Source: an uncultured Haemophilus sp. (lineage in GTDB: Bacteria > Pseudomonadota > Gammaproteobacteria > Enterobacterales > Pasteurellaceae). Taken from it: a stretch of DNA of 29,999 nt. The stretch is from contig NZ_CAJLNI010000005.1 of NCBI RefSeq assembly GCF_905207935.1, forward strand, positions 1 to 29,999, read 5' to 3'. A program made the position numbers and the translations under genes. Positions 16,346-24,210 of this stretch are shown piece after piece. A model generated the notes under the pieces. It saw only the letters and a program-made list of their open reading frames with translations. It had not been told where the DNA came from and did no database searches. Each line of letters begins with the position of its first letter. The stretch's first letter is position 1.

Positions 16346-16386
16346 TGTAAATTAATCTTTACACATATCAATAAACTTCCTATCAT
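16346..16386 (+). promoter_or_regulatory. tyrR promoter overlapped by a perfect TyrR box
   Basis: TGTAAATTAATCTTTACA (16346-16363) matches the TyrR box consensus TGTAAA-N6-TTTACA without error. Its right half TTTACA (16358-16363) is also the -35 hexamer of a promoter with TATCAT as -10 (16381-16386) at a 17-base spacing. TyrR bound here should block RNA polymerase, giving autorepression of tyrR, as known in E. coli. Confidence 0.85.
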
Positions 16387-16419
16387 ATCGGCATCATTCA
16401 ATAAATTTGAGCTTATTTT

Positions 16420-17370
16420 ATGCTGACATTTAATCCACAAGATCCGTTCTCTTGCTTTGTCACTCAAAGCCTTTCCATGAAAAGTGCGGTCGAAAATGCA
16501 CAACGTTTTGCGATGTTTGATGTGCCGCTTTTAATTCAGGGTGAAACGGGTACGGGTAAAGACTTATTAGCAAAAGCTTGCCATTTTGCGAGCTTGCGTC
16601 GTGAGAAAAAATTCATTGCAGTAAACTGTGCAGGCCTGCCGGATGAAGATGCGGAAAGCGAAATGTTTGGGCGTAAAGTGGGTGACAGTGAAACCAGCGG
16701 TTTTTTTGAATATGCTAACGAAGGCACGGTGTTACTGGATGGCATTGCCGAGCTTTCATTAAGTTTACAAGCAAAATTATTGCGTTTTTTAACCGATGGT
16801 TCTTTCCGCCGAGTGGGGGAAGAAAAAGAACATCATGCAAATGTTCGTGTGATTTGTACGTCACAAGAACCGATGGAAAAGCTGTTAGAGCAAGGGAAAT
16901 TACGCAGTGATCTATTCCATCGCTTAAATGTTTTGGCGCTAAATGTGCCGCCCTTGCGTGAACGAGTGGAAGACATTCAACCTTTAACGGACGGTTTTTT
17001 ACAAGAAATTAGCACGCAGCTTAAGATTCCAATGCCGCAATATGATGCTGATTTTTTGAGTTATTTGAAAGGGCAGCCTTGGCAAGGTAATGTGCGAGAG
17101 CTTTACAATGTCTTGTATCGTGCCTGTTCCTTAGCGAAAAATAACCAGCTTGATATTGAAAGTTTAAATTTAAAACCCGTACAAAGTGCGGTCATTTCTG
17201 TGGATGATTTTGGAGAGCAAACCCTAGATGAGATCATGGGACAATATGAGGCGAGTGTACTCCGTGCTTTTTATGCTCAGTATCCAAGTACTCGAAAATT
17301 AGCACAACGATTAGGTGTATCACATACGGCGATTGCCAATAAATTAAAACAATACGGTATTAGTAAATAA
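16420..17370 (+). CDS. tyrR: Transcriptional regulator TyrR, short form without N-terminal ACT/PAS domains
   Basis: Regulator of aromatic amino acid synthesis and transport genes. At 316 residues it has only the central AAA+ domain and the C-terminal helix-turn-helix; the roughly 190-residue N-terminal ACT-PAS region of E. coli TyrR is absent. Walker A GETGTGKD is at 41-48. The C-terminal STRKLAQRLGVSHTAIANKLKQYG is almost identical to E. coli. Walker B reads LLDGIAE, with Gly108 where E. coli has Glu (LLDEIGE). The GAFTGA sigma-54 contact motif is absent, as in E. coli TyrR. From memory H. influenzae TyrR is also short. It converges on hflX with an 11-base overlap of coding ends. Confidence 0.93.
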   Translation: MLTFNPQDPFSCFVTQSLSMKSAVENAQRFAMFDVPLLIQGETGTGKDLLAKACHFASLRREKKFIAVNCAGLPDEDAESEMFGRKVGDSETSGFFEYANEGTVLLDGIAELSLSLQAKLLRFLTDGSFRRVGEEKEHHANVRVICTSQEPMEKLLEQGKLRSDLFHRLNVLALNVPPLRERVEDIQPLTDGFLQEISTQLKIPMPQYDADFLSYLKGQPWQGNVRELYNVLYRACSLAKNNQLDIESLNLKPVQSAVISVDDFGEQTLDEIMGQYEASVLRAFYAQYPSTRKLAQRLGVSHTAIANKLKQYGISK

Positions 17371-18715
17371 TTTCTGACAGTTTAGGGAATTGTTTACAAA
17401 GTTTGAGCCATTTGACTTTATCAATTTGTACATTGAGGATAAATTCACCCTCATCTGAAATTTGTTCGTGACGAATGCTATTTAATTGATAGAGCGCGTG
17501 GCGAATTTTTCCCTCTTGTGGGAGCAGTGTAAGGGTGAAAGAAAGTATCTCATTTTTCAACCGCACTTTAATGGCTTCAAGTAGCAGCTCTAATCCTTCA
17601 CCTGAATGTGCTGAAAGATAAACGGCAACGGGCTTATTCTCATCATCATATTCAATATGGGGTGCCACATTTTCCAATAAATCGATTTTGTTATATACCA
17701 GCAATACTGGTACTTTGTCAGCCTTAATTTCTTCCAACACTAAATTCACGGCTTCAATATTTTCGATCTTTCGAGCGTCTGCTGCATCAATGACATGCAA
17801 TAACAAACTGGCTTCTACCGTTTCTTGCAAGGTAGATTTAAAAGCGGAAACTAAATCATGGGGAAGTTGGCGAACGAAACCAACGGTATCGGCGAGAATC
17901 GCTGTGCCAACATCTTGAATTTGCAAACGTCTTAATGTGGGATCGAGGGTGGCAAAAAGCTGATCTGCCGCATAGACATTGGCTTGCGTGATGAAATTGA
18001 AGAGTGTCGATTTCCCCGCATTGGTGTAGCCTACTAAGGAAATGGTCGGAATATCCGCTTTTTGTCGTGTTTGGCGATTTTGATTGCGTTGTTTTTCGAC
18101 TTTCGCCAAACGATTTTGCAACTGCGCAATACGCACCTTGATTAAACGGCGATCCGTTTCTAATTGCGTTTCGCCTGGACCACGCAATCCAACCGCACCT
18201 TTTTGCTGATCTAAGCCTGTTTTTCGGCGGACTAATCGAGTCGATAAATGCTTAAGTTGAGCTAATTCAACTTGCAATTTCCCTTCGTGCGAGCGGGCTC
18301 GTTGGGCAAAGATATCTAAAATCACTCCAGTGCGATCCACTACACGACATTGGCAGATACTTTCTAAATTACGAGTTTGAGCGGGCGTTAATTGGTGATT
18401 CACCAAAACAACATCGGCATCTAAGTCTTTCACGGCATCTGCAATTTCTTGTGCTTTTCCCTCACCGATAAAGTATTTTGCTTGTGGCGTGGCACGGCTT
18501 GTGGTGATGATTTGTAAAATCTCAACATTGGCAGATTCCGCTAAAAGTTGGAATTCTTGTAGATCTTCAATGTTTTTATTTTGAGAAAAGAAAACATGCA
18601 CGACGACAGCTTTATCTTTTGCCGATTGGCTATTGTCGCCTGTTTTAGATGACGAAAGTGCGGTTGAAATTTCAGGTGAATTTTCAACCGCACTTAAATT
18701 GATGAAATCATTCAT
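17360..18715 (-). CDS. hflX: Ribosome-associated GTPase HflX
   Basis: Translational GTPase that binds 50S subunits and splits stalled ribosomes under stress. The 451-residue protein has the N-terminal HflX domain, the glycine-rich GLRGPGETQLETDRR segment at 176-190, and a G domain with Walker A GYTNAGKST at 229-237. Compared with E. coli it has roughly 25 extra residues at the N-terminus, containing two opposed uptake sequences that form a 14-bp hairpin. It begins nine bases after the hfq stop, so hfq-hflX are cotranscribed as in E. coli. The 3' end overlaps tyrR by 11 bases. Confidence 0.96.
   Translation of the reverse strand: MNDFINLSAVENSPEISTALSSSKTGDNSQSAKDKAVVVHVFFSQNKNIEDLQEFQLLAESANVEILQIITTSRATPQAKYFIGEGKAQEIADAVKDLDADVVLVNHQLTPAQTRNLESICQCRVVDRTGVILDIFAQRARSHEGKLQVELAQLKHLSTRLVRRKTGLDQQKGAVGLRGPGETQLETDRRLIKVRIAQLQNRLAKVEKQRNQNRQTRQKADIPTISLVGYTNAGKSTLFNFITQANVYAADQLFATLDPTLRRLQIQDVGTAILADTVGFVRQLPHDLVSAFKSTLQETVEASLLLHVIDAADARKIENIEAVNLVLEEIKADKVPVLLVYNKIDLLENVAPHIEYDDENKPVAVYLSAHSGEGLELLLEAIKVRLKNEILSFTLTLLPQEGKIRHALYQLNSIRHEQISDEGEFILNVQIDKVKWLKLCKQFPKLSEIIY
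18656..18695. repeat. Inverted pair of uptake sequences forming a 14-bp hairpin inside hflX
   Basis: On the minus (coding) strand AAGTGCGGTTGAAA (18682-18695) and TTTCAACCGCACTT (18656-18669) are perfect inverted repeats with a 12-base loop. They encode the start of HflX (about residues 7-20). No T-run follows, so it is not a standard terminator. Confidence 0.9.
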
Positions 18716-18724
18716 TGAACAGAA

Positions 18725-19009
18725 TTATTCTGCTTGTGTTTCTACTTCCGCTGCAGCGTCAGAAGTTTGTGCTGCATGATGACCGCCGTTATTATTGTGG
18801 TGAGAAACAGAACGTGCTGGAACCACAGTTGAAATAGCGTGTTTGTACACCATTTGGTTAACCGTGTTTTTTAATAAAATCACGAATTGGTCGAATGATT
18901 CGATTTGACCCTGTAATTTAATCCCATTAACGAGATAAATCGAAACAGGAATACGTTCACGGCGTAACGCATTCAAATAAGGATCTTGTAATGATTGTCC
19001 TTTTGCCAT
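18725..19009 (-). CDS. hfq: RNA chaperone Hfq
   Basis: Sm-like hexamer that pairs small RNAs with target mRNAs. The 94-residue protein starts MAKGQSLQDPYLNALRRERI: Gln8 and the Sm2 motif Tyr55-Lys56-His57 make the proximal RNA-binding face, the Arg16-Arg17-Glu18-Arg19 patch the rim, and Phe39/Phe42 lie in the Sm1 region. The tail is short with His/Asn and then Ala/Glu-rich sequence. SD AAGGATAGC precedes the ATG and a promoter lies 32-61 bases upstream. hflX follows after nine bases. Confidence 0.97.
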   Translation of the reverse strand: MAKGQSLQDPYLNALRRERIPVSIYLVNGIKLQGQIESFDQFVILLKNTVNQMVYKHAISTVVPARSVSHHNNNGGHHAAQTSDAAAEVETQAE

Positions 19010-19040
19010 TTTGCTATCCTTTGTTGTTATATGTTAATTA

Positions 19041-19070
19041 ATGATAGAAACGAGTTGTCTCCGTCATCAA
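19041..19070 (-). promoter_or_regulatory. Predicted hfq promoter
   Basis: Minus-strand TTGATG (19065-19070) and TATCAT (19041-19046) are 18 bases apart, 32 bases before the hfq ATG. It lies in the 86-base gap after rluC, giving hfq-hflX a start of their own. Confidence 0.5.
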
Positions 19071-19095
19071 ATATAGCAATAAACATTTTTCTTGT

Positions 19096-20076
19096 CTATG
19101 GGTTTATCTCTTTGCTTTCACGCAGTTTTTTCAGAATTGTTTTCATTTTTTCATCTAGTTGTGCATTAAAATGTAATGTTTCGCCCGTTTTAGGGTGTTC
19201 AAATCGAATAGAAAATGCATGTAAAAACAAACGATTGAGTCCGAGATCTTGCATATATTTATCGAATTCTTTATCACCGTATTTGTCATCTAGCGCGATT
19301 GGGTGACCTGCATATTGAGTATGAACTCGGATCTGATGGGTTCTTCCCGTTACAGGCGACGCTTTTACTAAGGTCGCATTTTGATAGCGTTCTTCAATGG
19401 CAAATCGGGTTTCTGAAGGTTTACCTTGCTCACTGACTTTAACGATGCGTTCACCACTGGCCAGCTCATTTTTTAATAAAGGCGCTTGCACGACTTTTAC
19501 ATGAGATTGCCATTGTCCACGTACGAGCGCGAGATAATCTTTTTGTACCGTTTTAACACGAAGTTGTTCGTGTAAGTTGCGTAAGGCAGAGCGTTTCTTC
19601 GCCACCAATAAAATGCCCGATGTATCTCTGTCTAAACGGTGAACCAATTCTAAAAAACGGGCTTCAGGACGTAATGCACGCAAGGCTTCAATCACACCAA
19701 AATTTAAGCCGCTCCCGCCATGAACCGCAATACCGGAAGGTTTGTTCAATACTAATAAACAATCATCTTCAAAAATAATATGGCTTTCAAGGGAAGCGAC
19801 TTTATTCAAGTTTTTAGAAATCGGCGCGGTATTTTTTTCAGAAACACGAACTGGTGGCACACGCACCACATCACCATTTTGCAATTTATATTCAGGTTTG
19901 ATTCGTCCTTTGTTCACACGAACTTCGCCTTTACGCAGAATGCGATAAATCAAACTTTTTGGCACACCTTTTAATTTTGCCAATAAATAATTATCAATGC
20001 GTTGTCCTGCTTCATCCTCAGAAATCGTGAGCATTTTGACGGATTGATTGATGATTTTTTCTTGTTTTTCAGTCAT
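19096..20076 (-). CDS. rluC: 23S rRNA pseudouridine(955/2504/2580) synthase RluC
   Basis: Makes three pseudouridines in 23S rRNA near the peptidyl-transferase centre. The 326-residue protein has an N-terminal S4 RNA-binding domain (about 20-80, AGQRIDNYLLAKLKGVPKSL) and an RluA-family catalytic domain with motif HRLDRDTSG at 146-154, Asp149 being the nucleophile. GRTHQIRVH further on is also typical. SD AAAGGACAG precedes the ATG. It is divergent from rne, the same neighbour as in E. coli. Confidence 0.95.
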   Translation of the reverse strand: MTEKQEKIINQSVKMLTISEDEAGQRIDNYLLAKLKGVPKSLIYRILRKGEVRVNKGRIKPEYKLQNGDVVRVPPVRVSEKNTAPISKNLNKVASLESHIIFEDDCLLVLNKPSGIAVHGGSGLNFGVIEALRALRPEARFLELVHRLDRDTSGILLVAKKRSALRNLHEQLRVKTVQKDYLALVRGQWQSHVKVVQAPLLKNELASGERIVKVSEQGKPSETRFAIEERYQNATLVKASPVTGRTHQIRVHTQYAGHPIALDDKYGDKEFDKYMQDLGLNRLFLHAFSIRFEHPKTGETLHFNAQLDEKMKTILKKLRESKEINP

Positions 20077-20302
20077 TGAATCTGTCCTTTAAAAATTGGG
20101 CTGAATCATATCACAATATCCCTGGTGATAATAGCAAGAATGCCTTGCTAATTTGGCCCTGAATGTGGATAATAGAGCGTCTTTCTGCGCCTAAAATTTG
20201 GCATTTAGAAAACGATTTTGTATGTTGGTCAAAACTCAATGCGGCGAATGGCATAAGACATTGATAATCAACATATTTTTCTTGAAGGTTAACGCTTCCT
20301 TG

Positions 20303-20502
20303 CAATGCGTAATTAACACACCGCATTGTTTTACGAAAATTGTCTTAGATAACAATTGAGTATGCTATCAATGCACCCAGCAACACACAGTCGTGAGATT
20401 GACTGTTCGCGAGAAACACGAGGTCGATGGCTAAGGTCAGTAAATCTGTAAAGTGCGGTTAATTTTCAAGGTATTTTAGATAATTCAAACGAGAAATTGA
20501 CA
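20303..20502 (+). promoter_or_regulatory. rne upstream/leader region with hairpins and alternative pairings
   Basis: The gap between rluC and rne is 426 bases with no supported gene. It holds an inverted repeat CAATGCG/CGCATTG (20303-20309, 20322-20328), a stem ACAGTC/GACTGT (20387-20392, 20401-20406), and a competing longer pairing of AGATTGACTG (20396-20405) with CAGTAAATCT (20438-20447). An exact uptake sequence is at 20451-20459. In E. coli the rne 5' UTR is long and RNase E uses it to control its own mRNA; the position and length here fit such a leader, but homology is not shown. I saw no clear promoter. Confidence 0.45.
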
Positions 20503-23316
20503 ATGAAAAGAATGTTAATCAATGCGACTCAAAAAGAAGAGTTGCGCGTTGCGTTGGTCGATGGCCAGCGTTTATTTGACTTGGATATTGAAAGTCCGGG
20601 TCATGAACAGAAAAAAGCCAATATTTACAAAGGGAAAATCACTCGCGTAGAGCCGAGTTTAGAAGCAGCCTTTGTGGATTATGGTGCAGAGCGTCATGGC
20701 TTCCTTCCTTTAAAAGAAATTGCCCGTGAGTATTTTCCTGCTGATTATGTGTTCCAAGGTCGTCCAAATATCCGTGATATTTTGACCGAAGGCCAAGAAG
20801 TGATCGTTCAGGTGAATAAAGAAGAACGTGGCAATAAAGGCGCAGCCTTAACCACTTTTGTTTCCCTTGCCGGTAGTTATTTGGTGATTATGCCAAACAA
20901 TCCGCGTGCAGGTGGTATCTCTCGCCGTATTGAAGGCGATGAACGTATCGAATTAAAAGAAGCATTGAGTTCTTTAGATGTACCGGAAGGCGTTGGCCTT
21001 ATCGTGCGTACAGCGGGTGTGGGTAAATCACCAGAAGAATTACAATGGGACTTGAAAGTACTATTACATCATTGGGAAGCGATTAAACAAGCTTCACAAA
21101 GCCGTCCGGCGCCGTTCTTAATTCACCAAGAAAGTGATGTGATCGTTCGTGCGATCCGTGATTACTTGCGTCGTGATATCGGTGAGATCTTAATTGATAG
21201 CCCGAAAGTATTTGAAAAAGCGAAAGCACACATCAAACTTGTACGTCCAGATTTCATCAATCGTGTGAAATTGTATCAAGGTGAAGTGCCGTTATTTAGT
21301 CACTATCAAATTGAGTCACAAATTGAATCCGCCTTCCAACGTGAAGTGCGTTTACCTTCTGGTGGTTCGATTGTCATTGATGTGACAGAAGCGTTAACGG
21401 CGATCGATATCAACTCGGCGCGTTCAACTCGTGGTGGTGATATTGAAGAAACCGCATTAAATACCAACCTTGAAGCGGCGGATGAAATTGCTCGTCAATT
21501 ACGTTTACGTGACTTAGGTGGTTTAGTGGTCATCGATTTCATCGATATGACACCGGTTCGTCACCAACGTGAAGTAGAAAATCGTATCCGTGATGCGGTG
21601 CGTCAAGACCGTGCGCGTATTCAAATTAGCCGTATTTCTCGCTTCGGCTTATTGGAAATGTCGCGTCAGCGTTTAAGCCCATCATTAGGTGAGTCTTCTC
21701 ACCATGTTTGCCCACGCTGTCAAGGTACGGGTAAAGTACGTGATAACGAAAGTTTATCTCTTTCTATCTTACGTTTAATCGAAGAAGAAGCGTTAAAAGA
21801 AAACACCAAACAAGTACACACTATCGTGCCTGTACAAATTGCGTCTTACTTACTTAACGAAAAACGTAAAGCTGTTCATAGCATCGAAAAACGCCATGAT
21901 GTTGATATTATCGTGGTACCAAATGAAGCAATGGAAACGCCACATTTCAGCGTATTCCGTGTTCGTGAGGGCGAAGAGCTAAATGAATTAAGCTATAACT
22001 TAACGAAATTCCATGATGCACAAGACGATACATTTGTACCAGAAGAGTCTCTTGTTTCTCGCAATATCGAAACTGCAGCAGTGACCTCTGAGCAAGTGAT
22101 GGAAAGTGCAGCAGTATCTCTATCGATCCCAACGGCAGCGCCAGCACCAGTTGAGCGTAAATCGGAAGAACCGTCATTGTTTGCGAAAATTGTTGCCGCA
22201 ATTAAAGGTTTATTTGCTTCTGAACCAAAAGAAGAAGAGAAAAACCAAAACAACCGCAACAATCGTAACAACAACCGTAATAATCGCCGCAATCAAGATC
22301 GTCGTAATAATCGTCGTTCTCGCAACAACGAAAACAACGATAATGCGAAAAATACAGATGAAGAAAATGCACGTCCAACTCGCGAGTGTATAAATAATCG
22401 TCGCAATCGTCGTAACGCGAATGAAGAAGTGACATCTGAAAGTGCGGTTAATTTTGCTAATGTTTCTGATGATAATCGTCAAGAAGAAAAAGCAGAGAAA
22501 CCGGTAGCAGAGCGTCGTCAACGTCGTGATTTACGTAAACGTGTTCGTATTGATGACAATGCAAATAACGTAAATGAGAATGTTATTGAAGCGGTTGAAG
22601 TACCAGTTGTTGAGACTGTTCAAAATGAAGTGGTTGAAAACAATGTTGCTGATAATACAGAAGATAAACCACGTCAAGAACGTCAGCGTCGTACTCCACG
22701 TCATTTACGTACATCGAATAATCAACGCCGTCGTCGTAATGAAGTGAAGTCACCAATGCCATTATTTGCGGCAGTTGCTTCACCAGAATTAGCAAGCGGT
22801 AAAGTATGTATCGATTATTCTGCAGTGAATGCACCGAAAGAAAATAATTTCTTATCAGTGGATGAGTTGCTTGAGCAAGAGAAAACGAAAAAGGGTGTGA
22901 TCACCCCGGCAACGGGTATTGTCGTGGAAGAAAAATCAGTTGAAGCACAACCTGCGTTAGATTTCATTACTCAACCGGCGAATGAAGCGGTTCAACAGAA
23001 AGTGCAAGAGTCATTAGAACGCTTGCATCATAAATCAGAACCTGTTGCTCAAGTTGCAACGGCAGAAGTTGAACCACAAGAAAAAGCTGAGTTTGCTCGT
23101 TCTTATGTGTTCACAGGTCGTGCAGGTACTATTTCAGCCGTGCCGCATACAAAAGCAGCGATGACACTAGCGAAAGCACCAGATGAAGAGTCTAAACCAT
23201 TCCCAATTGTGGAATGGAAAGAGTCTCGTTATTACTTTAACGGTAAAGGCGCGGCAGGTCATCATAGTGCAATTAGTCACATTTACTCTGAACCTACACA
23301 AGCAAAATCAGAGTAA
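20503..23316 (+). CDS. rne: Ribonuclease E
   Basis: Essential endonuclease for mRNA turnover and rRNA/tRNA processing, and the scaffold of the degradosome. The N-terminal half (about 1-500) is nearly the same as E. coli: S1 domain at about 39-125, catalytic Asp302 and Asp345 (E. coli 303 and 346), and the zinc link HHVCPRC near 400-406. The C-terminal half is low-complexity and diverged, with an Asn/Arg-rich tract (about 580-620) and further Arg-rich patches, likely RNA-binding. At 937 residues it is shorter than E. coli (1061). I use ATG 20503 (MKRMLINAT), matching E. coli, rather than an in-frame TTG at 20497. Confidence 0.97.
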   Translation: MKRMLINATQKEELRVALVDGQRLFDLDIESPGHEQKKANIYKGKITRVEPSLEAAFVDYGAERHGFLPLKEIAREYFPADYVFQGRPNIRDILTEGQEVIVQVNKEERGNKGAALTTFVSLAGSYLVIMPNNPRAGGISRRIEGDERIELKEALSSLDVPEGVGLIVRTAGVGKSPEELQWDLKVLLHHWEAIKQASQSRPAPFLIHQESDVIVRAIRDYLRRDIGEILIDSPKVFEKAKAHIKLVRPDFINRVKLYQGEVPLFSHYQIESQIESAFQREVRLPSGGSIVIDVTEALTAIDINSARSTRGGDIEETALNTNLEAADEIARQLRLRDLGGLVVIDFIDMTPVRHQREVENRIRDAVRQDRARIQISRISRFGLLEMSRQRLSPSLGESSHHVCPRCQGTGKVRDNESLSLSILRLIEEEALKENTKQVHTIVPVQIASYLLNEKRKAVHSIEKRHDVDIIVVPNEAMETPHFSVFRVREGEELNELSYNLTKFHDAQDDTFVPEESLVSRNIETAAVTSEQVMESAAVSLSIPTAAPAPVERKSEEPSLFAKIVAAIKGLFASEPKEEEKNQNNRNNRNNNRNNRRNQDRRNNRRSRNNENNDNAKNTDEENARPTRECINNRRNRRNANEEVTSESAVNFANVSDDNRQEEKAEKPVAERRQRRDLRKRVRIDDNANNVNENVIEAVEVPVVETVQNEVVENNVADNTEDKPRQERQRRTPRHLRTSNNQRRRRNEVKSPMPLFAAVASPELASGKVCIDYSAVNAPKENNFLSVDELLEQEKTKKGVITPATGIVVEEKSVEAQPALDFITQPANEAVQQKVQESLERLHHKSEPVAQVATAEVEPQEKAEFARSYVFTGRAGTISAVPHTKAAMTLAKAPDEESKPFPIVEWKESRYYFNGKGAAGHHSAISHIYSEPTQAKSE
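22240..22340 (+). repeat. Low-complexity Asn/Arg-coding tract in rne
   Basis: Repeated AAC/AAT and CGT/CGC codons encode runs such as NNRNNRNNNRNNRRNQDRR. It lies in the disordered C-terminal half of RNase E, where E. coli has Arg-rich RNA-binding segments. Codon alternation between AAC and AAT shows it is not a single pure DNA repeat. Confidence 0.75.
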
Positions 23317-23328
23317 TATCTTAACCAT

Positions 23329-23356
23329 AAAAACGGAACCAGTAGGTTCCGTTTTT
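23329..23356 (+). terminator. Intrinsic terminator of rne
   Basis: AAAAACGGAACC (23329-23340) and GGTTCCGTTTTT (23345-23356) form a perfect 12-bp stem with loop AGTA, ending in five T. It starts 12 bases after the rne stop. Confidence 0.93.
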
Positions 23357-23423
23357 ATTTTGTGTATTTTTAAAACATAGTGATTTAAAAGTAGTCAGTC
23401 AGATAATTTTTTTATTTTCTTGC

Positions 23424-23452
23424 TTGACGGGGTGGGGGAAAAAACGTATTAT
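23424..23452 (+). promoter_or_regulatory. Promoter of the serine tRNA gene
   Basis: TTGACG (23424-23429) and TATTAT (23447-23452) are separated by 17 bases, followed by an 18-base gap to the tRNA. Strong hexamers with ideal spacing fit a stable-RNA promoter. Confidence 0.82.
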
Positions 23453-23470
23453 TCACCTCGCTTAAATCAC

Positions 23471-23560
23471 GGAGGAATGGTCGAGTGGTTGAAGGCACCG
23501 GTCTTGAAAACCGGCGAGGGTTTACGCCCTCCGTGAGTTCGAATCTCACTTCCTCCGCCA
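23471..23560 (+). tRNA. tRNA-Ser (anticodon UGA)
   Basis: 90 bases including an encoded CCA end. Acceptor stem GGAGGAA (23471-23477) pairs with TTCCTCC (23550-23556), with G as discriminator. The anticodon stem-loop CCGGT-CTTGAAA-ACCGG has TGA at positions 34-36, reading UCA and related serine codons. A long variable arm with stem GAGGG/CCCTC, typical of serine tRNAs, and the T arm GTGAGTTCGAATCTCAC are all present. It has its own promoter and terminator. Confidence 0.97.
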
Positions 23561-23569
23561 TCAAATTCA

Positions 23570-23603
23570 AAAAATCCCTAAGTCGAAAGATTTAGGGATT
23601 TTT
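23570..23603. terminator. Bidirectional terminator between tRNA-Ser and priC
   Basis: AAAAATCCCTAA (23570-23581) pairs with TTAGGGATTTTT (23592-23603), and the stem extends through G-U, U-A and C-G to a GAAA tetraloop (23585-23588). T-runs exist on both strands, so it can end the tRNA transcript and the convergent priC transcript. Confidence 0.9.
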
Positions 23604-23628
23604 GCTTTTCAGTCTATTTAAAAATATC

Positions 23629-24210
23629 TTATTTTTTGACCGCACTTTCTTGGGCCTCTTTAAAGGCAAGGTATTCTTCTAAGGTCTCAATCGCTTCTAA
23701 ACATTTTTGACGGCGCGTTAAATAAATTGCTGCTGTTTGCTTATGCATATCTCGTTGAATATCTGTTTGAGCCGTATTAGCTTGTGCTTTGGCTTCTTCG
23801 TATTTTTCCGTGAGTTGCTGCAAGGCTTCATAATACTTTTCTAGACGCTCTCGAGGAGGGAGACGATGAATGCTATGTTGTGATTTACTACTTGCAACTT
23901 GTGGCTCTGTTATTTTCGGCTGAATGGGCTTTTTATGCTTGCGATTCATGGCTTCGGTCAAGGCGGCACATTGCCCTAAAAGATGTTCTGCCATAAATAC
24001 AATTTGTTCTTCATTTTGATGAGGAATTTTACATAGCTTAGTTAAGCTTTGCTCGATTTCTTTGAGATAAAAACCGACGGTTTCAAAATCTTCGGTAAAT
24101 AAAGTGCGGTTAAATTTCGCGTTGATTTTTTTATCAGAGTTAGCCTGATAGGCTTGAGTCAGTTGCTGTACTTTTTGTTCGAGCGTATTGAGTAATGATT
24201 GAATAGACAT
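23629..24210 (-). CDS. priC: Primosomal replication protein N'' (PriC)
   Basis: Helps reload DnaB helicase at stalled replication forks. The 193-residue, highly charged, mostly helical protein aligns with PriC from the first residues (SLLNTLEQKVQQLTQAY against the E. coli LLLEKLEGQLATL region), with FNRTLF early on and a coiled-coil-like C-terminal half (about 115-185). Family similarity is moderate, as usual for PriC. The ATG at 24210 lies only seven bases after a GGGGA that is the 3' arm of the upstream terminator. Two uptake sequences lie in the gene. Confidence 0.8.
   Translation of the reverse strand: MSIQSLLNTLEQKVQQLTQAYQANSDKKINAKFNRTLFTEDFETVGFYLKEIEQSLTKLCKIPHQNEEQIVFMAEHLLGQCAALTEAMNRKHKKPIQPKITEPQVASSKSQHSIHRLPPRERLEKYYEALQQLTEKYEEAKAQANTAQTDIQRDMHKQTAAIYLTRRQKCLEAIETLEEYLAFKEAQESAVKK

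Noticed and set aside
20111..20326. 71-codon open frame on the minus strand between rluC and rne
   Set aside because: No recognisable family and no good SD; it lies in the rluC promoter and rne upstream region, where inverted repeats explain the sequence better.
22106..22521. Several open frames on both strands inside the rne Asn/Arg region
   Set aside because: Shadows of the low-complexity codons; compositions such as long Ile/Thr runs are artefacts of AAC/CGT repeats read in other frames.
23471..23603. tRNA-Ser as a possible attachment site for an integrated element
   Set aside because: No integrase, no repeat of the tRNA 3' end and core genes on both sides.
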